Source: Bradyrhizobium erythrophlei
GTDB taxonomy: Bacteria; Pseudomonadota; Alphaproteobacteria; Rhizobiales; Xanthobacteraceae
Direction: 5' to 3'
Length of the DNA stretch: 64,000 bases
NCBI GenBank assembly: GCA_900129675.1
Contig: FSRD01000002.1
Span: 1,302,001 to 1,366,000 of the forward strand
This document shows positions 51,880 through 61,108 of this stretch, piece after piece. The position numbers were made by a program, and so were the translations under genes. Positions within the stretch are counted from its first letter, which is position 1; every line of letters begins with the position of its first letter. The notes beneath the pieces are model-generated. The model made no database searches and was not told the DNA's origin. It saw nothing but the letters and a program-made list of their open reading frames with translations.

Positions 51880-52176
51880 ATGAAGAAGATTTTGCTGGTC
51901 ATTCTCCTGACGGCGTCGCCAGCCTGGGCGCAGACCCAATTGACGCCCAAAGCGACGGCGCCCAAGGGCGCGGCGGCGCGCGTCGTCGATAACTGCGCCC
52001 CGATCGGCCGGACCGCGAAGGGCGAACTGGTCTACTCGATCAAATGCGACAATCTGCCGGCGCCGCCCGCGCCGCCGCCACCACAGGCCGAAGTCAGGGA
52101 AGCGCCAGCGGCGCCCCCGGAACCCGAGGTTCAGCGGAGCGGCATTTTCGGCTGGTCCTATGACCGGCGGCAATAG
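51880..52176 (+). CDS. Proline-rich secreted hypothetical protein
   Basis: A 98-residue protein: signal MKKILLVILLTASPAWAQ, then NCAPIGRTAKGELVYSIKCD with two Cys that may form a disulfide, a Pro/Ala linker (PAPPAPPPPQAE) and a Trp-Tyr C-terminal end GIFGWSYDRRQ. Likely periplasmic. Start ATG 51880 behind GGGTGAG; an ATG at 51862 would add six residues. Function unknown. Confidence 0.7.
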   Translation: MKKILLVILLTASPAWAQTQLTPKATAPKGAAARVVDNCAPIGRTAKGELVYSIKCDNLPAPPAPPPPQAEVREAPAAPPEPEVQRSGIFGWSYDRRQ

Positions 52177-52311
52177 AGCGACCGCGCCGGGCGGTCGTTG
52201 AAACCAGCCTCTTGGGCTGGAATGGACCTTGCTTCCGCTAATCCCGGCTGCAATGGATATTGCCGAACCCTTTTTTCGCAAACCCTCCAGGCCCTCTCTG
52301 AGAAGATATCG

Positions 52312-52725
52312 ATGAGCCAGTTGATTGTCCGCGCCGGCGAGTTCACCTTCCAGGCCCGTTTCGAGCAGAAACTGGCGCCGAAAACCGTCGCGGCGTTTCG
52401 CAAGGCCATGCCGTTCGAGAGCCAGGCTATCCACGTCCGCTGGAGCGGCGAGGGGGTCTGGATGCCGCTCGGCGATCTCGATTTCGGCGTGTCTTACGAA
52501 AATCACACCAGCTATCCCGCGCCCGGCCAGATCATCCTCTATCCCGGCGGCATCAGCGAGACCGAGATCCTGCTCGCCTATGGCGGCGTGCACTTCGCCA
52601 GCAAGATGGGCCAGCTCGCCGGCAATCATTTCATCACCCTGACCTCCGGGCTCGAAAACCTGACCGCGTTCGGCAAGACCGTGCTGTGGAAGGGCGCGCA
52701 GAAAATCCGCTTCGAGGAAGTCTAG
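52312..52725 (+). CDS. DUF3830 family protein
   Basis: A 137-residue protein: FTFQARFEQKLAPKTVAAFR, AIHVRWSGEGVWMPLGDLDF, YPAPGQIILYPGGISETEIL and GNHFITLTSGLENLTAFGKT. This is the DUF3830 (cyclophilin-like fold) pattern. The family is frequently encoded in purine or pyrimidine catabolic clusters, and here it abuts an allantoinase gene. No catalytic role is established. ATG 52312 is chosen because upstream codons carry no ribosome site. Confidence 0.82.
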   Translation: MSQLIVRAGEFTFQARFEQKLAPKTVAAFRKAMPFESQAIHVRWSGEGVWMPLGDLDFGVSYENHTSYPAPGQIILYPGGISETEILLAYGGVHFASKMGQLAGNHFITLTSGLENLTAFGKTVLWKGAQKIRFEEV

Positions 52726-53664
52726 GTGGCTGAGGCCCGTTACCCGCGCGATCTCCGCGGCTACGGCCGCAATCCGCCCGATCCGAAATGGCCGGGCAAT
52801 GCGCGCGTCGCCGTGCAGTTCGTGGTGAATTTCGAAGAGGGCGGCGAGAACAACATTTTGCACGGCGACCGCGCCTCGGAGGCGTTCTTGTCCGACGTGC
52901 TGGGCGCGCAGCCCTGGCCGGGCCAGCGCCACGCCAACATCGAGTCGATGTTCGAATATGGTTCGCGCGCCGGCTTTTGGCGGCTGTGGCGGATATTCGG
53001 CGAACGCCAACTGCCGACCACCGTGTTCGGCGTCGCCACCGCATTGAAGCGCAATCCCGAGGTGGTCGCGGCCATGAAGGAGGCCGGTTGGGATATCGCC
53101 AGCCACAGCCTGAAATGGATCGAGCACAAGGACATGTCGGAAGCCGAGGAGCGCCGGGAGATCGCCGAGTCGATCCGCGTGCATACCGAGGCGACAGGAG
53201 CCCGTCCGCTGGGCTGGTACACCGGGCGCTCGTCGATCAACACGGTGAGGCTGGTGATGGAAGCTGGGGGCTTCCTGTACTCCTGCGATTCCTATGCCGA
53301 CGATCTGCCGTACTGGATCAAGGGGCCGGCGGGTCCGCATCTGATCATTCCCTATACGCTCGACGCCAACGACATGCGTTTTGTCAACGCGCAAGGCTTT
53401 GGCGGCGGCGATCAATTCTTCACCTATCTCAAGGACAGCTTTGATGTCCTCTATGCCGAGGGCGAGACCTCGCCGAAGATGATGTCGATCGGGCTGCATT
53501 GCCGCGTCGTCGGCCGTCCCGGCCGCGCGGCGTCGCTGATGCGGTTTCTCGATTACATCATGAAGCATGAGCGGGTCTGGGTGCCGACGCGGCTGCAGAT
53601 CGCGCAGCACTGGCACGCCAATCTCGGGCATCTCGCCGCCAACGCCTTCGACATCAGACAGTGA
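52726..53664 (+). CDS. puuE: Allantoinase PuuE-type (polysaccharide deacetylase fold)
   Basis: A 312-residue NodB-fold enzyme: YPRDLRGYGRNPPDPKWPGN start, VAVQFVVNFEEGGENNIL with Glu replacing the usual Asp pair, EAGWDIASHSLKWIEHKDMS with the His site, TGARPLGWYTGRSSINTVRL and HCRVVGRPGRAASLMRFLDY. These are typical of PuuE, the cofactor-independent allantoinase that opens allantoin to allantoate. The start is GTG, directly after the DUF3830 stop. The next gene encodes the step that makes S-allantoin. Confidence 0.88.
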   Translation: MAEARYPRDLRGYGRNPPDPKWPGNARVAVQFVVNFEEGGENNILHGDRASEAFLSDVLGAQPWPGQRHANIESMFEYGSRAGFWRLWRIFGERQLPTTVFGVATALKRNPEVVAAMKEAGWDIASHSLKWIEHKDMSEAEERREIAESIRVHTEATGARPLGWYTGRSSINTVRLVMEAGGFLYSCDSYADDLPYWIKGPAGPHLIIPYTLDANDMRFVNAQGFGGGDQFFTYLKDSFDVLYAEGETSPKMMSIGLHCRVVGRPGRAASLMRFLDYIMKHERVWVPTRLQIAQHWHANLGHLAANAFDIRQ

Positions 53665-53673
53665 AAGCGCGAA

Positions 53674-54561
53674 ATGCTTCAGAAAACGCTCGCCGATTTG
53701 AATGCCTGCAGCAAGGACGATTTCGTCGCAGCGCTCGCGAACATTTTCGAGTATTCGCCATGGATCTCCGAACAGACGGCGTCAGCGCGGCCGTTCGCGG
53801 GCGTCAATGCGCTCTTCGCCGCCATGAAGGCGGTGGTCGATCGCGCGCCTTCCGAATTGCGTTTGGCGCTGATCAAGGGGCATCCCGATCTTGCCAACAA
53901 GACCCAGCGCGCCGCAGGGCTGACCGCGGAATCCAACCACGAGCAGAACAGCGTCGGTCTCGATCGGCTGTCGGATGCCGAATATGACGCGTTCGAGCGC
54001 GTCAACAACGCCTATCGCTCAAAATTCGGTTTTCCCTATGTCGTCTGCGTTCGCCGCCACACCAGGGATTCCATCCTGCGCGATTTCGAACGCCGGCTGC
54101 CGAACGACGCGAATACCGAAATGCAGGCCTCGATCGCGGAAATCTGCCGGATCGCGGCGCTGCGTCTCGATCAACTGGTAACGTCGGACGACCGGCTCGC
54201 GGTGCACGGGCGGCTGTCGACGCATGTGCTGGATACCCATAGCGGCAAGCCGGCGGCGGGGATCGCCGTCGAACTCGTCGAATTGTCCGGCCTCGGCATC
54301 AGCCGCGTGGTCACGCGCACCGTCACCAACAGCGACGGCCGCACCGATCAGCCTTTGATCGACGGCCGCCCGGTGCCGATCGGGCATTACGAATTGGTGT
54401 TCAGCGTCGGGAAATACTTCGCCGCGCGGCAGGTGCCGATGTCGGACCCGCCGTTCCTCGATCAGATTCCGCTGCGCTTTTCGGTGAGCGATCCCGAAGG
54501 CCATCTCCACGTGCCGCTATTGATCACGCCATGGAGCTACGCGACGTATCGGGGCAGCTGA
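53674..54561 (+). CDS. Fused OHCU decarboxylase and 5-hydroxyisourate hydrolase
   Basis: A 295-residue bifunctional protein. Residues 1-170 are UraD (ISEQTASARPFAGVNALFAA, LIKGHPDLANKTQRAAGLTA, the catalytic GHPDLA His, and YRSKFGFPYVVCVRRHTRDS). Residues of about 180-295 are the transthyretin-like HIU hydrolase (GRLSTHVLDTHSGKPAAGIA, YFAARQVPMSDPPFLDQIPL, ending PWSYATYRGS). Together they turn 5-hydroxyisourate into S-allantoin. The fusion is known in other bacteria. It starts nine bases after puuE. A urate oxidase is not in the window, so the first step is encoded elsewhere or by another route. Confidence 0.9.
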   Translation: MLQKTLADLNACSKDDFVAALANIFEYSPWISEQTASARPFAGVNALFAAMKAVVDRAPSELRLALIKGHPDLANKTQRAAGLTAESNHEQNSVGLDRLSDAEYDAFERVNNAYRSKFGFPYVVCVRRHTRDSILRDFERRLPNDANTEMQASIAEICRIAALRLDQLVTSDDRLAVHGRLSTHVLDTHSGKPAAGIAVELVELSGLGISRVVTRTVTNSDGRTDQPLIDGRPVPIGHYELVFSVGKYFAARQVPMSDPPFLDQIPLRFSVSDPEGHLHVPLLITPWSYATYRGS

Positions 54562-54586
54562 AAGGGGGGAGGTTCGCTCTCACGGC

Positions 54587-54667
54587 GTCATTGCGAGCGA
54601 AGCGAAGCAATCCATAGGATCGCAAAACAAGTATGGATTGCTTCGTCGCTTCGCTCCTCGCAATGAC
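54587..54667. repeat. Dispersed palindromic repeat
   Basis: GTCATTGCGAGCGAAGCG and, after an 81-base span, its inverted form (CGCTTCGCTCCTCGCAATGAC) make a long imperfect hairpin. I recognise the GTCATTGCGAGNNNNGCGAAGCAATCC pattern as a widespread intergenic repeat in bradyrhizobia. It lies between two converging genes and may also stop transcription. Confidence 0.65.
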
Positions 54668-54684
54668 TGTAGTGGAGCTGCTGC

Positions 54685-57414
54685 CTACGAATCCTTTCCA
54701 AACTTCTCATGCAACGCTGGCCACAGCCGGTCCGGCTTGAACGGCGTAGCCGTAAAGCGAATGCCGGTGGCGTCGGCGATGGCGTTGCCGAGCGCGGCGG
54801 CGACGGGATTGTACGGGCTCTCGCTCATCGATTTGGCGCCCATCGGCCCCAGCGTGTCGGAGGTGTCGGCGAACAATACTTCGGTGCGCGGAACGTCGGC
54901 GAAAGACGGCAGATGATAATCGCGGAATTTGGGATTGACCACGCGGCCGCCCTCGTCGATCACCATCTCTTCGTACAGCGTCGCGCCGAGCGATTGCGCG
55001 ACGCCGCCTTCGACCTGGCCGCGGCATTGCATGGGATTGGCGATCCGGCCGGCGTCGGCGGCCTGCACGCTCTTCAATATTCTGATCTCGCCGGTGGCTT
55101 TGTTCACGGCGACACGGAAGCCCTGCACATTGAAGGCGACCGAGCGCGGCGTGCCGCCCGAGGAGCCGCTTGCGACCAGCGTTCTGCCGTTGCCGCGCGC
55201 CGACTTTGCCAGTTCGGCAAACGACAGGCTTTGCCGGCCGCAAAGAGCAGCCTCATTCTCAAGCGTGCAAGCGGCGGGATCGGCTCCGGTGATGTGCGAC
55301 GCCAGCGCCTTGAGGTCGCGCGCGAGATTTTCCGAAGCCGCCTGCGTCGCGCGCCCGGCCACGAACGTGCCGGCGCTGCCATAGGCGCCGGTGTCGTGGC
55401 CGCCATGGACGGTGTCGGATTGCCGCAAGCGGATGCGATCGACCGTTGTCGCCAGGGCGGTCGCGGCAATCTGGCGATGCACCGTAGAGGTGCCATTGCC
55501 GAACTCCGCCGTGCCGACCGTCAATTCGAACCCGCCATCGTCACGCAGCGAAATCTTGCAGTCAGCCAAATGTCCTTCCGGCGGGACGGTATCGATCATG
55601 GTCAGGGCGATGCCGTCGCCGATCAGCCACTCGGCGGAGAGCGTGTTGTCTGCCGTCTCGGCGGCCATCGCGCGTTCGACCAGATCGAGGCACTGGTCCA
55701 GCCCGTAAGAGCCGTAGAACACGTCGCTATGTTCGGGGCCGGGCGGCGAGCGCATGGGGTCGCCGGGCCTGACGATGTTGCGGCGGCGGATTTCGAACGG
55801 GCTGATGCCGAGCTGTCTTGCAAGTTCGTCGATCGCCGCTTCCACTGCGATCAGCGTTTGCGGCAGGCCATAGCCGCGGAAGGCGCCTGACGGCACGGTG
55901 TTGGTATAGGCGGCGACGGCATCGACCTTCTTGTTCGGGCAATTATAGACGCCGATGCATTCGCCGACGGCGTGGAACAGCACCGGCCCGGCGTGATTGC
56001 CATAGGCGCCGGTGTTGGAGAGCACGTCGAGCTGCAGCGCCGTCAGTTTTCCGTTCTCGTCGGCGCCGGCCTTCACGGTGACGCGCATCGGATGCCGCGT
56101 CGAGGTCGCGATGAACTGCTCTTCGCGGGTCAGCTCGAGCTTCACCGGCCGTCCGGTCTTCATCGCGGCAAGCGCCAGGATATCCTCGACGAACATCTCC
56201 TGCTTGCCGCCAAAGCCGCCGCCGACCCGTTCGCAAAACACCCGCACCTTGTCGGGCGCGAGATCGAAAATCTCCGCCAGCGCGCGCCGCGTCAGGAACG
56301 GCACCTGCGTACTGGAGCGAACGTTCAGGACGCCCCTGGCGTCGACCCAGGCAAGACCGCCATGGGTTTCCAACGCGGCATGCTGGACCCGCTGGGTGGT
56401 GAAGGTGCCCTCATAGGTCGCGGCCGCCTGTGCCAGCGCGGTGGCGACGTCGCCATATTCGCCGTGCCTTTCCGCGACGATATTGCGTTTGGCATTGGTG
56501 ACGCGATGCTCCGGCGTCTTGTCGGGATGGATGACGGGCGCGCCCGGCGCAATCGCCTGAACGGGATCGACCACCGCGGGGAGGATTTCGTAGTCGACCT
56601 TGAGGCAGCGGCAGCCTTCCTCGGCGGCGGCCTCGGTCTCTGCAACGACCGCGGCCACCTTCTGCCCGATGAAGCGGACGACATTGTCGAGCACGCGGGT
56701 GTCGTCGGGATCCATCCAGACCCTTTCATGCCGCGCGGTCGAGAACAGGCGATCCGGCGAATCCTCATACGTCAGTACCGCATGCACGCCGGGGACGCTC
56801 AGCGCGGCGGTCTTGTCGATCGAGATGATTTTGGCGTGCGGGTGCGGCGAGCGCAGCATCTTGATGTGCAGCAGGCCTTCGATTTCAGTATCGAACGTGT
56901 AGCGCGTAGCGCCCCGCACCAGCTGCGGTCCCGCGGGCGCCGGCAGGCTGCGGCCGAGCGCGCCACCAGCGGGGGCGTCCTCGACATTGGTCTTGCCATC
57001 GAGCGCGTCTTCGATCGAACGATAGCCGGTGCAGCGGCAGATATTGCCTTTCAGCGCGGCGCCGAGATCCTGTCGCTGCGCCTGGTTCAGCGAGGCGCAG
57101 GTCAGGATCATGCCGGCGGTGCAGAAGCCGCACTGAAACCCCTGCGCATCGACGAAGGCTTGCTGCATCGGATGGGTACCGCCGTCGGGCGCCAGCCCTT
57201 CGATCGTGGTGACGGCGTGGCCGTCGGCGCGGAACGCCGGGATCAGGCAGCTATGCACGGGCTCGCCGTCGATCAGCACCGTACAGGCGCCGCAGTCGCC
57301 GGCGTCGCAGCCCTTCTTGACGCCGAAATGGCCGAGCTGGCGCAAAAATGTCCGCAGGCATTGTCCGGCCTGCGGGCTCTCGGAAAATTTCTTGCCATTG
57401 ATCTCGAAGGTCAT
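54685..57414 (-). CDS. Xanthine-dehydrogenase-type fused iron-sulfur/molybdenum subunit
   Basis: A 909-residue protein. Residues 1-160 are a 2x[2Fe-2S] domain (KKGCDAGDCGACTVLIDG, then FQCGFCTAGM and NICRCTGYRSIEDAL); the rest is the molybdopterin large subunit (RYTFDTEIEGLLHIKMLRSP, RVFCERVGGGFGGKQEMFVE, PSGAFRGYGLPQTLIAVEAA, and the active-site Glu in GAKSMSESPYNPVAAALGN). Fusion of small and large subunits in one chain is less common than separate genes. It likely oxidises xanthine or a related purine. ATG 57414 overlaps the FAD-subunit stop. Confidence 0.9.
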   Translation of the reverse strand: MTFEINGKKFSESPQAGQCLRTFLRQLGHFGVKKGCDAGDCGACTVLIDGEPVHSCLIPAFRADGHAVTTIEGLAPDGGTHPMQQAFVDAQGFQCGFCTAGMILTCASLNQAQRQDLGAALKGNICRCTGYRSIEDALDGKTNVEDAPAGGALGRSLPAPAGPQLVRGATRYTFDTEIEGLLHIKMLRSPHPHAKIISIDKTAALSVPGVHAVLTYEDSPDRLFSTARHERVWMDPDDTRVLDNVVRFIGQKVAAVVAETEAAAEEGCRCLKVDYEILPAVVDPVQAIAPGAPVIHPDKTPEHRVTNAKRNIVAERHGEYGDVATALAQAAATYEGTFTTQRVQHAALETHGGLAWVDARGVLNVRSSTQVPFLTRRALAEIFDLAPDKVRVFCERVGGGFGGKQEMFVEDILALAAMKTGRPVKLELTREEQFIATSTRHPMRVTVKAGADENGKLTALQLDVLSNTGAYGNHAGPVLFHAVGECIGVYNCPNKKVDAVAAYTNTVPSGAFRGYGLPQTLIAVEAAIDELARQLGISPFEIRRRNIVRPGDPMRSPPGPEHSDVFYGSYGLDQCLDLVERAMAAETADNTLSAEWLIGDGIALTMIDTVPPEGHLADCKISLRDDGGFELTVGTAEFGNGTSTVHRQIAATALATTVDRIRLRQSDTVHGGHDTGAYGSAGTFVAGRATQAASENLARDLKALASHITGADPAACTLENEAALCGRQSLSFAELAKSARGNGRTLVASGSSGGTPRSVAFNVQGFRVAVNKATGEIRILKSVQAADAGRIANPMQCRGQVEGGVAQSLGATLYEEMVIDEGGRVVNPKFRDYHLPSFADVPRTEVLFADTSDTLGPMGAKSMSESPYNPVAAALGNAIADATGIRFTATPFKPDRLWPALHEKFGKDS

Positions 57415-58232
57415 GGCAGCGCCTGCAATTCGCTGCGGATTTCTTGCGCCAACCTTAGCGTCATGGCCTTGCGCCACATCGGCTTGCCGTGGATGTCGGT
57501 GTGGTAGAGGCCGTCGGGAATCCGCTGCAGGATCGTTTCGCGCAGCTCTTCTGGTTTTGGCATTCCGGCAAAGGACAATTTGACGGGCCGCGCGGTGGCC
57601 GCGGTGATAACAAGCACAAAATCACCTTCGCTCGTGACGCTGCCGATCAGCAGCGCCGCCGACCGGCCAACCGGTGTCAGCGATATCTGGCGAAACGCCG
57701 AGCGCCGTTTCAACGCCGCCAACGGAATATCGATTTGCCGCAGCAGATCGCCTGGCGCCAGCAAATTGCGCTGGTCGCCGGTGACGAAGTCGGCGACGGC
57801 AATCCTGCGCTCGCCGCCGCCGGCCTGCCAGATCGTGCAGACGCCGTCGAGCGCCGATGTCAGCGAGATCATGGGCCCCGCCGGCAGCGACATGCAGATG
57901 TTGCCGCCGACGGTCGCCGTCTTCCAGATCTTGAAGGAGGCCAAAAACGCCCGGCAGCACTGGTTGATCAGCGGCGAAGCGATCCATTCCGGCGGGCAGG
58001 CCAGCGCATCGAGCTGCGCCACGGTGCAGGTCGCCGCAACGCTGAGCCCGGACGCGCCGATGGTCAGCGCCGGCCATTTGAAATCGGTGATGTCGATCAG
58101 CCGGGTCAGATGGACCTGCGGCTCGGAGAACAGCCAGGTGCCGCCCGCGAGCCAAGCATCGCCTGCCGTCCAAACGGGCAATTGCGCCCGCGTGGTCGGA
58201 TGCGCAACTTCATTGATGGTATTTAAATCCAT
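57411..58232 (-). CDS. FAD-binding subunit of the purine dehydrogenase
   Basis: A 273-residue subunit with the FAD-binding fold: VWTAGDAWLAGGTWLFSEPQ, then IWKTATVGGNICMSLPAGPM, the GGNxx-SxP-G-P signature, and a C-terminal region ending RLAQEIRSELQALP. It passes electrons from the iron-sulfur clusters to NAD. The stop overlaps the large-subunit ATG (ATGA). ATG 58232 (MDLNTINEVAHPT) is preferred over ATG 58262, which starts inside the palindromic control region. Confidence 0.85.
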   Translation of the reverse strand: MDLNTINEVAHPTTRAQLPVWTAGDAWLAGGTWLFSEPQVHLTRLIDITDFKWPALTIGASGLSVAATCTVAQLDALACPPEWIASPLINQCCRAFLASFKIWKTATVGGNICMSLPAGPMISLTSALDGVCTIWQAGGGERRIAVADFVTGDQRNLLAPGDLLRQIDIPLAALKRRSAFRQISLTPVGRSAALLIGSVTSEGDFVLVITAATARPVKLSFAGMPKPEELRETILQRIPDGLYHTDIHGKPMWRKAMTLRLAQEIRSELQALP

Positions 58233-58263
58233 AGATACGCCAACGCTTTCAACACGATGCATC

Positions 58264-58359
58264 TCAGCTTAAGAGTCTTGCAAGACCAGCGCCAATTGTC
58301 ACGGGGCTTGCGATGGTCTTTGAATTGCAGGGACGGTTAAGCTGATCGTTCTGCAATTC
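58264..58359. promoter_or_regulatory. Palindrome-rich divergent control region of purine genes
   Basis: Three perfect inverted repeats overlap here: TCAGCTTAA (58264-58272) with TTAAGCTGA (58337-58345); the 12-bp palindrome GTCTTGCAAGAC (58275-58286); and GAATTGCAG (58322-58330) with CTGCAATTC (58351-58359). The region lies between the oxidase subunits and the deaminase genes, which point away from each other. It is a likely site for a purine-responsive repressor or activator encoded outside the window; an RNA structure is also possible. Confidence 0.55.
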
Positions 58360-58394
58360 GGTATCCCAGTGAAAGTTTGAGGAAAGTTTGGAGC

Positions 58395-59741
58395 ATGGAC
58401 CCCACGCGGGCAATCTGGATCAAGGATCCCTTAGGCATCCTCGCCGATGGAGCGGAACGCGGCATTGTCGTCCAGAACGGCAGGATCGTCGAACTGGTGC
58501 CGAAAGGCGGCCAGCCGAGCATATCGGCGGTTTTCTTCGAGGCCGGCGACCATGTGGTGCTGCCGGGGCTGATCAACACCCATCATCATTTCTACCAGAC
58601 GCTGACGCGGGCGCTGCCGGCGGCGCTGGACCGCGAGCTGTTTCCCTGGTTGCAGGCGCTTTATCCGGTCTGGGCGCGGCTGACGCCTGATGCCCTCAAT
58701 CTCGGCGTCACCGTGGCGATGTCGGAATTGCTGCTGTCGGGCTGCACCACCACCACCGATCATCATTACGTCTTTCCGGCCGGGCTCGAGGACGCCGTCG
58801 GTATCGAGGTGGCCGCGGCCAAGCGGCTCGGCATTCGCGTACTGCTGACGCGCGGTTCGATGAACCGCTCGCAGCGCGATGGCGGCCTGCCGCCCGACAG
58901 TGTGGTGCAGGACGAGGACACAATTCTCGCCGACAGCGCGCGCGTGGTCGCAAAACATCACCAGCGCGGCGCGGATGCGATGGTGCAAATCGCGCTGGCG
59001 CCATGCTCGCCATTCTCGGTGACGACCTCGCTGATGCGCGCGACGGCAGATTTGGCGGACAAGCTCGATGTCCGCCTGCATACCCATCTGGCAGAGACCG
59101 AGGACGAGAACACATTCTGCGAGCAGATGCATGGCTGCCGGCCGCTGGATTATCTCGAGCAATGCGGCTGGCTCAATGCGCGGACCTGGCTGGCGCACGG
59201 CATTTTTTTCAATTCCGAAGAGATGAAGCGGCTCGGCAAGGCCAGGACCGCCATCAGCCACTGCGCCTGCAGCAACCAGCTTTTGGCGTCCGGCTGCTGT
59301 CCGGTCTGCGAGATGGAAGAGGCGGGGGTTGCGATCGGGCTCGGGGTCGACGGCTCGGCCTCGAACGATGGATCCAATCTGATGCAGGAAGTACGCGCCG
59401 CGTTCCTGCTGCAGCGGGCGCGCTACGGCGTCGGCCGGATCAGCCACAAGGACGCGCTACGCTGGGCCACCAAGGGCTCGGCGGCCTGCGTCGGCCGTCC
59501 CGAACTCGGCGAGATCGCGGTCGGGAAGGCCGCCGATCTGGCGCTGTTCAAGCTCGACGAATTGCGCTTCTCCGGCCATGGCGATCCGCTGGCCGCGCTG
59601 GTGCTGTGCGGTGCGCATCGCGCCGACCGGGTGATGGTCGGCGGCAACTGGGTGGTGATGGATGGCGCGATCCCCGGACTCGATGTGCCCGATCTGATCC
59701 GGCGCCACAGCGCCGCCGCGCACGCGATGCAGGTGGGGTAA
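58395..59741 (+). CDS. 8-oxoguanine-deaminase-type amidohydrolase
   Basis: A 448-residue enzyme of the ATZ/TRZ amidohydrolase group: LINTHHHFYQTLTRALPAAL metal site, VQIALAPCSPFSVTTSLMRA, LDVRLHTHLAETEDENTFCE, and the catalytic Asp in GLGVDGSASNDGSNLMQEVR. Members of this size next to purine oxidases deaminate 8-oxoguanine or guanine to urate or xanthine. ATG 58395 follows TTGGAG; TTG 58377 would add six residues. It is transcribed away from the oxidase genes, across the palindromic region. Confidence 0.87.
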   Translation: MDPTRAIWIKDPLGILADGAERGIVVQNGRIVELVPKGGQPSISAVFFEAGDHVVLPGLINTHHHFYQTLTRALPAALDRELFPWLQALYPVWARLTPDALNLGVTVAMSELLLSGCTTTTDHHYVFPAGLEDAVGIEVAAAKRLGIRVLLTRGSMNRSQRDGGLPPDSVVQDEDTILADSARVVAKHHQRGADAMVQIALAPCSPFSVTTSLMRATADLADKLDVRLHTHLAETEDENTFCEQMHGCRPLDYLEQCGWLNARTWLAHGIFFNSEEMKRLGKARTAISHCACSNQLLASGCCPVCEMEEAGVAIGLGVDGSASNDGSNLMQEVRAAFLLQRARYGVGRISHKDALRWATKGSAACVGRPELGEIAVGKAADLALFKLDELRFSGHGDPLAALVLCGAHRADRVMVGGNWVVMDGAIPGLDVPDLIRRHSAAAHAMQVG

Positions 59742-59748
59742 GTTCTCG

Positions 59749-59882
59749 TGTCCCGGACGCGGTGTAGCGTTCCTTCACGATGCACCGCAGAGCCGGGACC
59801 CATGTGCTCCAATAACGATGGACCCCGGATCGGCAGCGCACCACGCCGCAAGGGCGACGTGCTGCGCAGCATCCGGGGAACG
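59749..59882. repeat. Palindromic intergenic repeat pair
   Basis: Two imperfect hairpins follow the deaminase gene: GTCCCGGACGCGGTG paired with CACCGCAGAGCCGGGAC (59750-59799), and CCCCGGATCGGCAGCGCACC paired with GCTGCGCAGCATCCGGGG (about 59823-59878). I recognise this CCGGGAC/CCCCGGAT pattern as another dispersed repeat in bradyrhizobia. It lies between converging genes. Confidence 0.55.
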
Positions 59883-59950
59883 TATATTCGGGCGAGAAAA
59901 AAGGGTCCGGGCGTTGCCGCCCAGACCCGCTTCGCTCGATAGCCCCGGCC

Positions 59951-61030
59951 TTACTTGCCGGGAATCTTGTCGTCGATGCCCTTGACGTAGAAGTTCATGC
60001 CGAGCACCTGACCGTCGTCGAGATGGGTGCCACCCTTGCACTCGACTTCCTTGCCGTCCTGGCCCACGACCGGACATTTGAACGGGAGCAGCTTGCCGTC
60101 GATGATGGCGGCTTCGGTATCCATCGCCAGCTTCTTCACGTCGTCGGGCATGTTGGTGTAGGGCGCCATGACGACCATTTTCGATTTCAACCCGCCCCAG
60201 GTGTCCTCCGAGGTCCACTTGCCGTCGAGTTCGGCCTTGACCCGGTCGATGTAGTAGGGCGCCCAGTTGTCCATGATCGAGGTCAGCTGCGTATTCGGTC
60301 CGAACTTGATCATTTCGGAATCCTGCCCGAACGCCAGTTTGCCGCGCTCGGAGGCGATCTGCATCGCGGCCGGTGAGTCGGTGTGCTGCATGATCACGTC
60401 GGCGCCCTGGTCGAGCAGCGCCTTGGCGGCGTCAGCTTCCTTGCCGGGATCGAACCACGTGTTCGCCCAGATGATCTTGACCTTGATGTTGGGATTGACG
60501 GTCTGGGCGCCAAGGATGGTGGCGTTGATGCCCATGACGACTTCCGGGATCGGGAACGAGCCGATGTAGCCCAGCACGCCGGATTTCGACATCTTGCCGG
60601 CGATAACGCCCTGAATGTAGCGGCCCTCGTAGAACCGGCCGTTATAGATCGACATGTTCTTGTCGCGCTTGAAGCCGGTGGCGTGCTCGAAATGCACGTT
60701 GGGATATTTCTTGGCCACCTTCAGCGTCGGATCCATGTAGCCGAACGAAGTGGTGAATATCAGCTTGTTGCCGGCGCGCACCAGCTGTTCGATGGAGCGC
60801 TCGGCATCGGGGCCCTCGCTGACGTTTTCGAGATAGGTGGTCTCGATCTTGTCGCCGAATTCCTTGACCAGGGCCTGGCGGGCAAGGTCATGCTGGTAGG
60901 TCCAGCCGAAATCGCCGACCGGACCAAGATAGATGAAGCCGACTTTGAGCTTTTCGGCGGCGGAAGCGCCGAACATGCTTGCTCCGGCGGTGAGCATCAC
61001 TGCGGTCGCCGCAATGAGAATTTTTCTCAT
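59951..61030 (-). CDS. BMP-family nucleoside/purine ABC transporter binding protein
   Basis: A 359-residue periplasmic binding protein with signal MRKILIAATAVMLTAGASMF, then LKVGFIYLGPVGDFGWTYQH, RSIEQLVRAGNKLIFTTSFG, EGRYIQGVIAGKMSKSGVLG and QGADVIMQHTDSPAAMQIAS. This is the BMP/PnrA family, which binds nucleosides, purines or related compounds. GGAGATATCC precedes ATG 61030. It leads the downstream end of an operon with two permeases and an ATPase, and its place beside purine catabolic genes points to a purine or nucleoside ligand. Confidence 0.92.
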   Translation of the reverse strand: MRKILIAATAVMLTAGASMFGASAAEKLKVGFIYLGPVGDFGWTYQHDLARQALVKEFGDKIETTYLENVSEGPDAERSIEQLVRAGNKLIFTTSFGYMDPTLKVAKKYPNVHFEHATGFKRDKNMSIYNGRFYEGRYIQGVIAGKMSKSGVLGYIGSFPIPEVVMGINATILGAQTVNPNIKVKIIWANTWFDPGKEADAAKALLDQGADVIMQHTDSPAAMQIASERGKLAFGQDSEMIKFGPNTQLTSIMDNWAPYYIDRVKAELDGKWTSEDTWGGLKSKMVVMAPYTNMPDDVKKLAMDTEAAIIDGKLLPFKCPVVGQDGKEVECKGGTHLDDGQVLGMNFYVKGIDDKIPGK

Positions 61031-61108
61031 GGATATCTCCGGTTTACTTAAGGGGTTGAATGTCACTCCCGATGCGCCCGCGCCCCATCGCGCGCGCTCC
61101 GGTATGTT

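Noticed and set aside
51688..53631. A 647-codon reverse-strand frame across DUF3830 and puuE
   Set aside because: Shadow frame; composition typical of antisense in high-GC DNA.
54587..54667. Considered as a CRISPR repeat or a small RNA gene
   Set aside because: It is a single inverted repeat with no spacer array; fits a dispersed intergenic palindrome.
55972..57507. Long plus-strand frame over the purine oxidase gene
   Set aside because: Antisense shadow; the minus-strand gene has all cofactor motifs.
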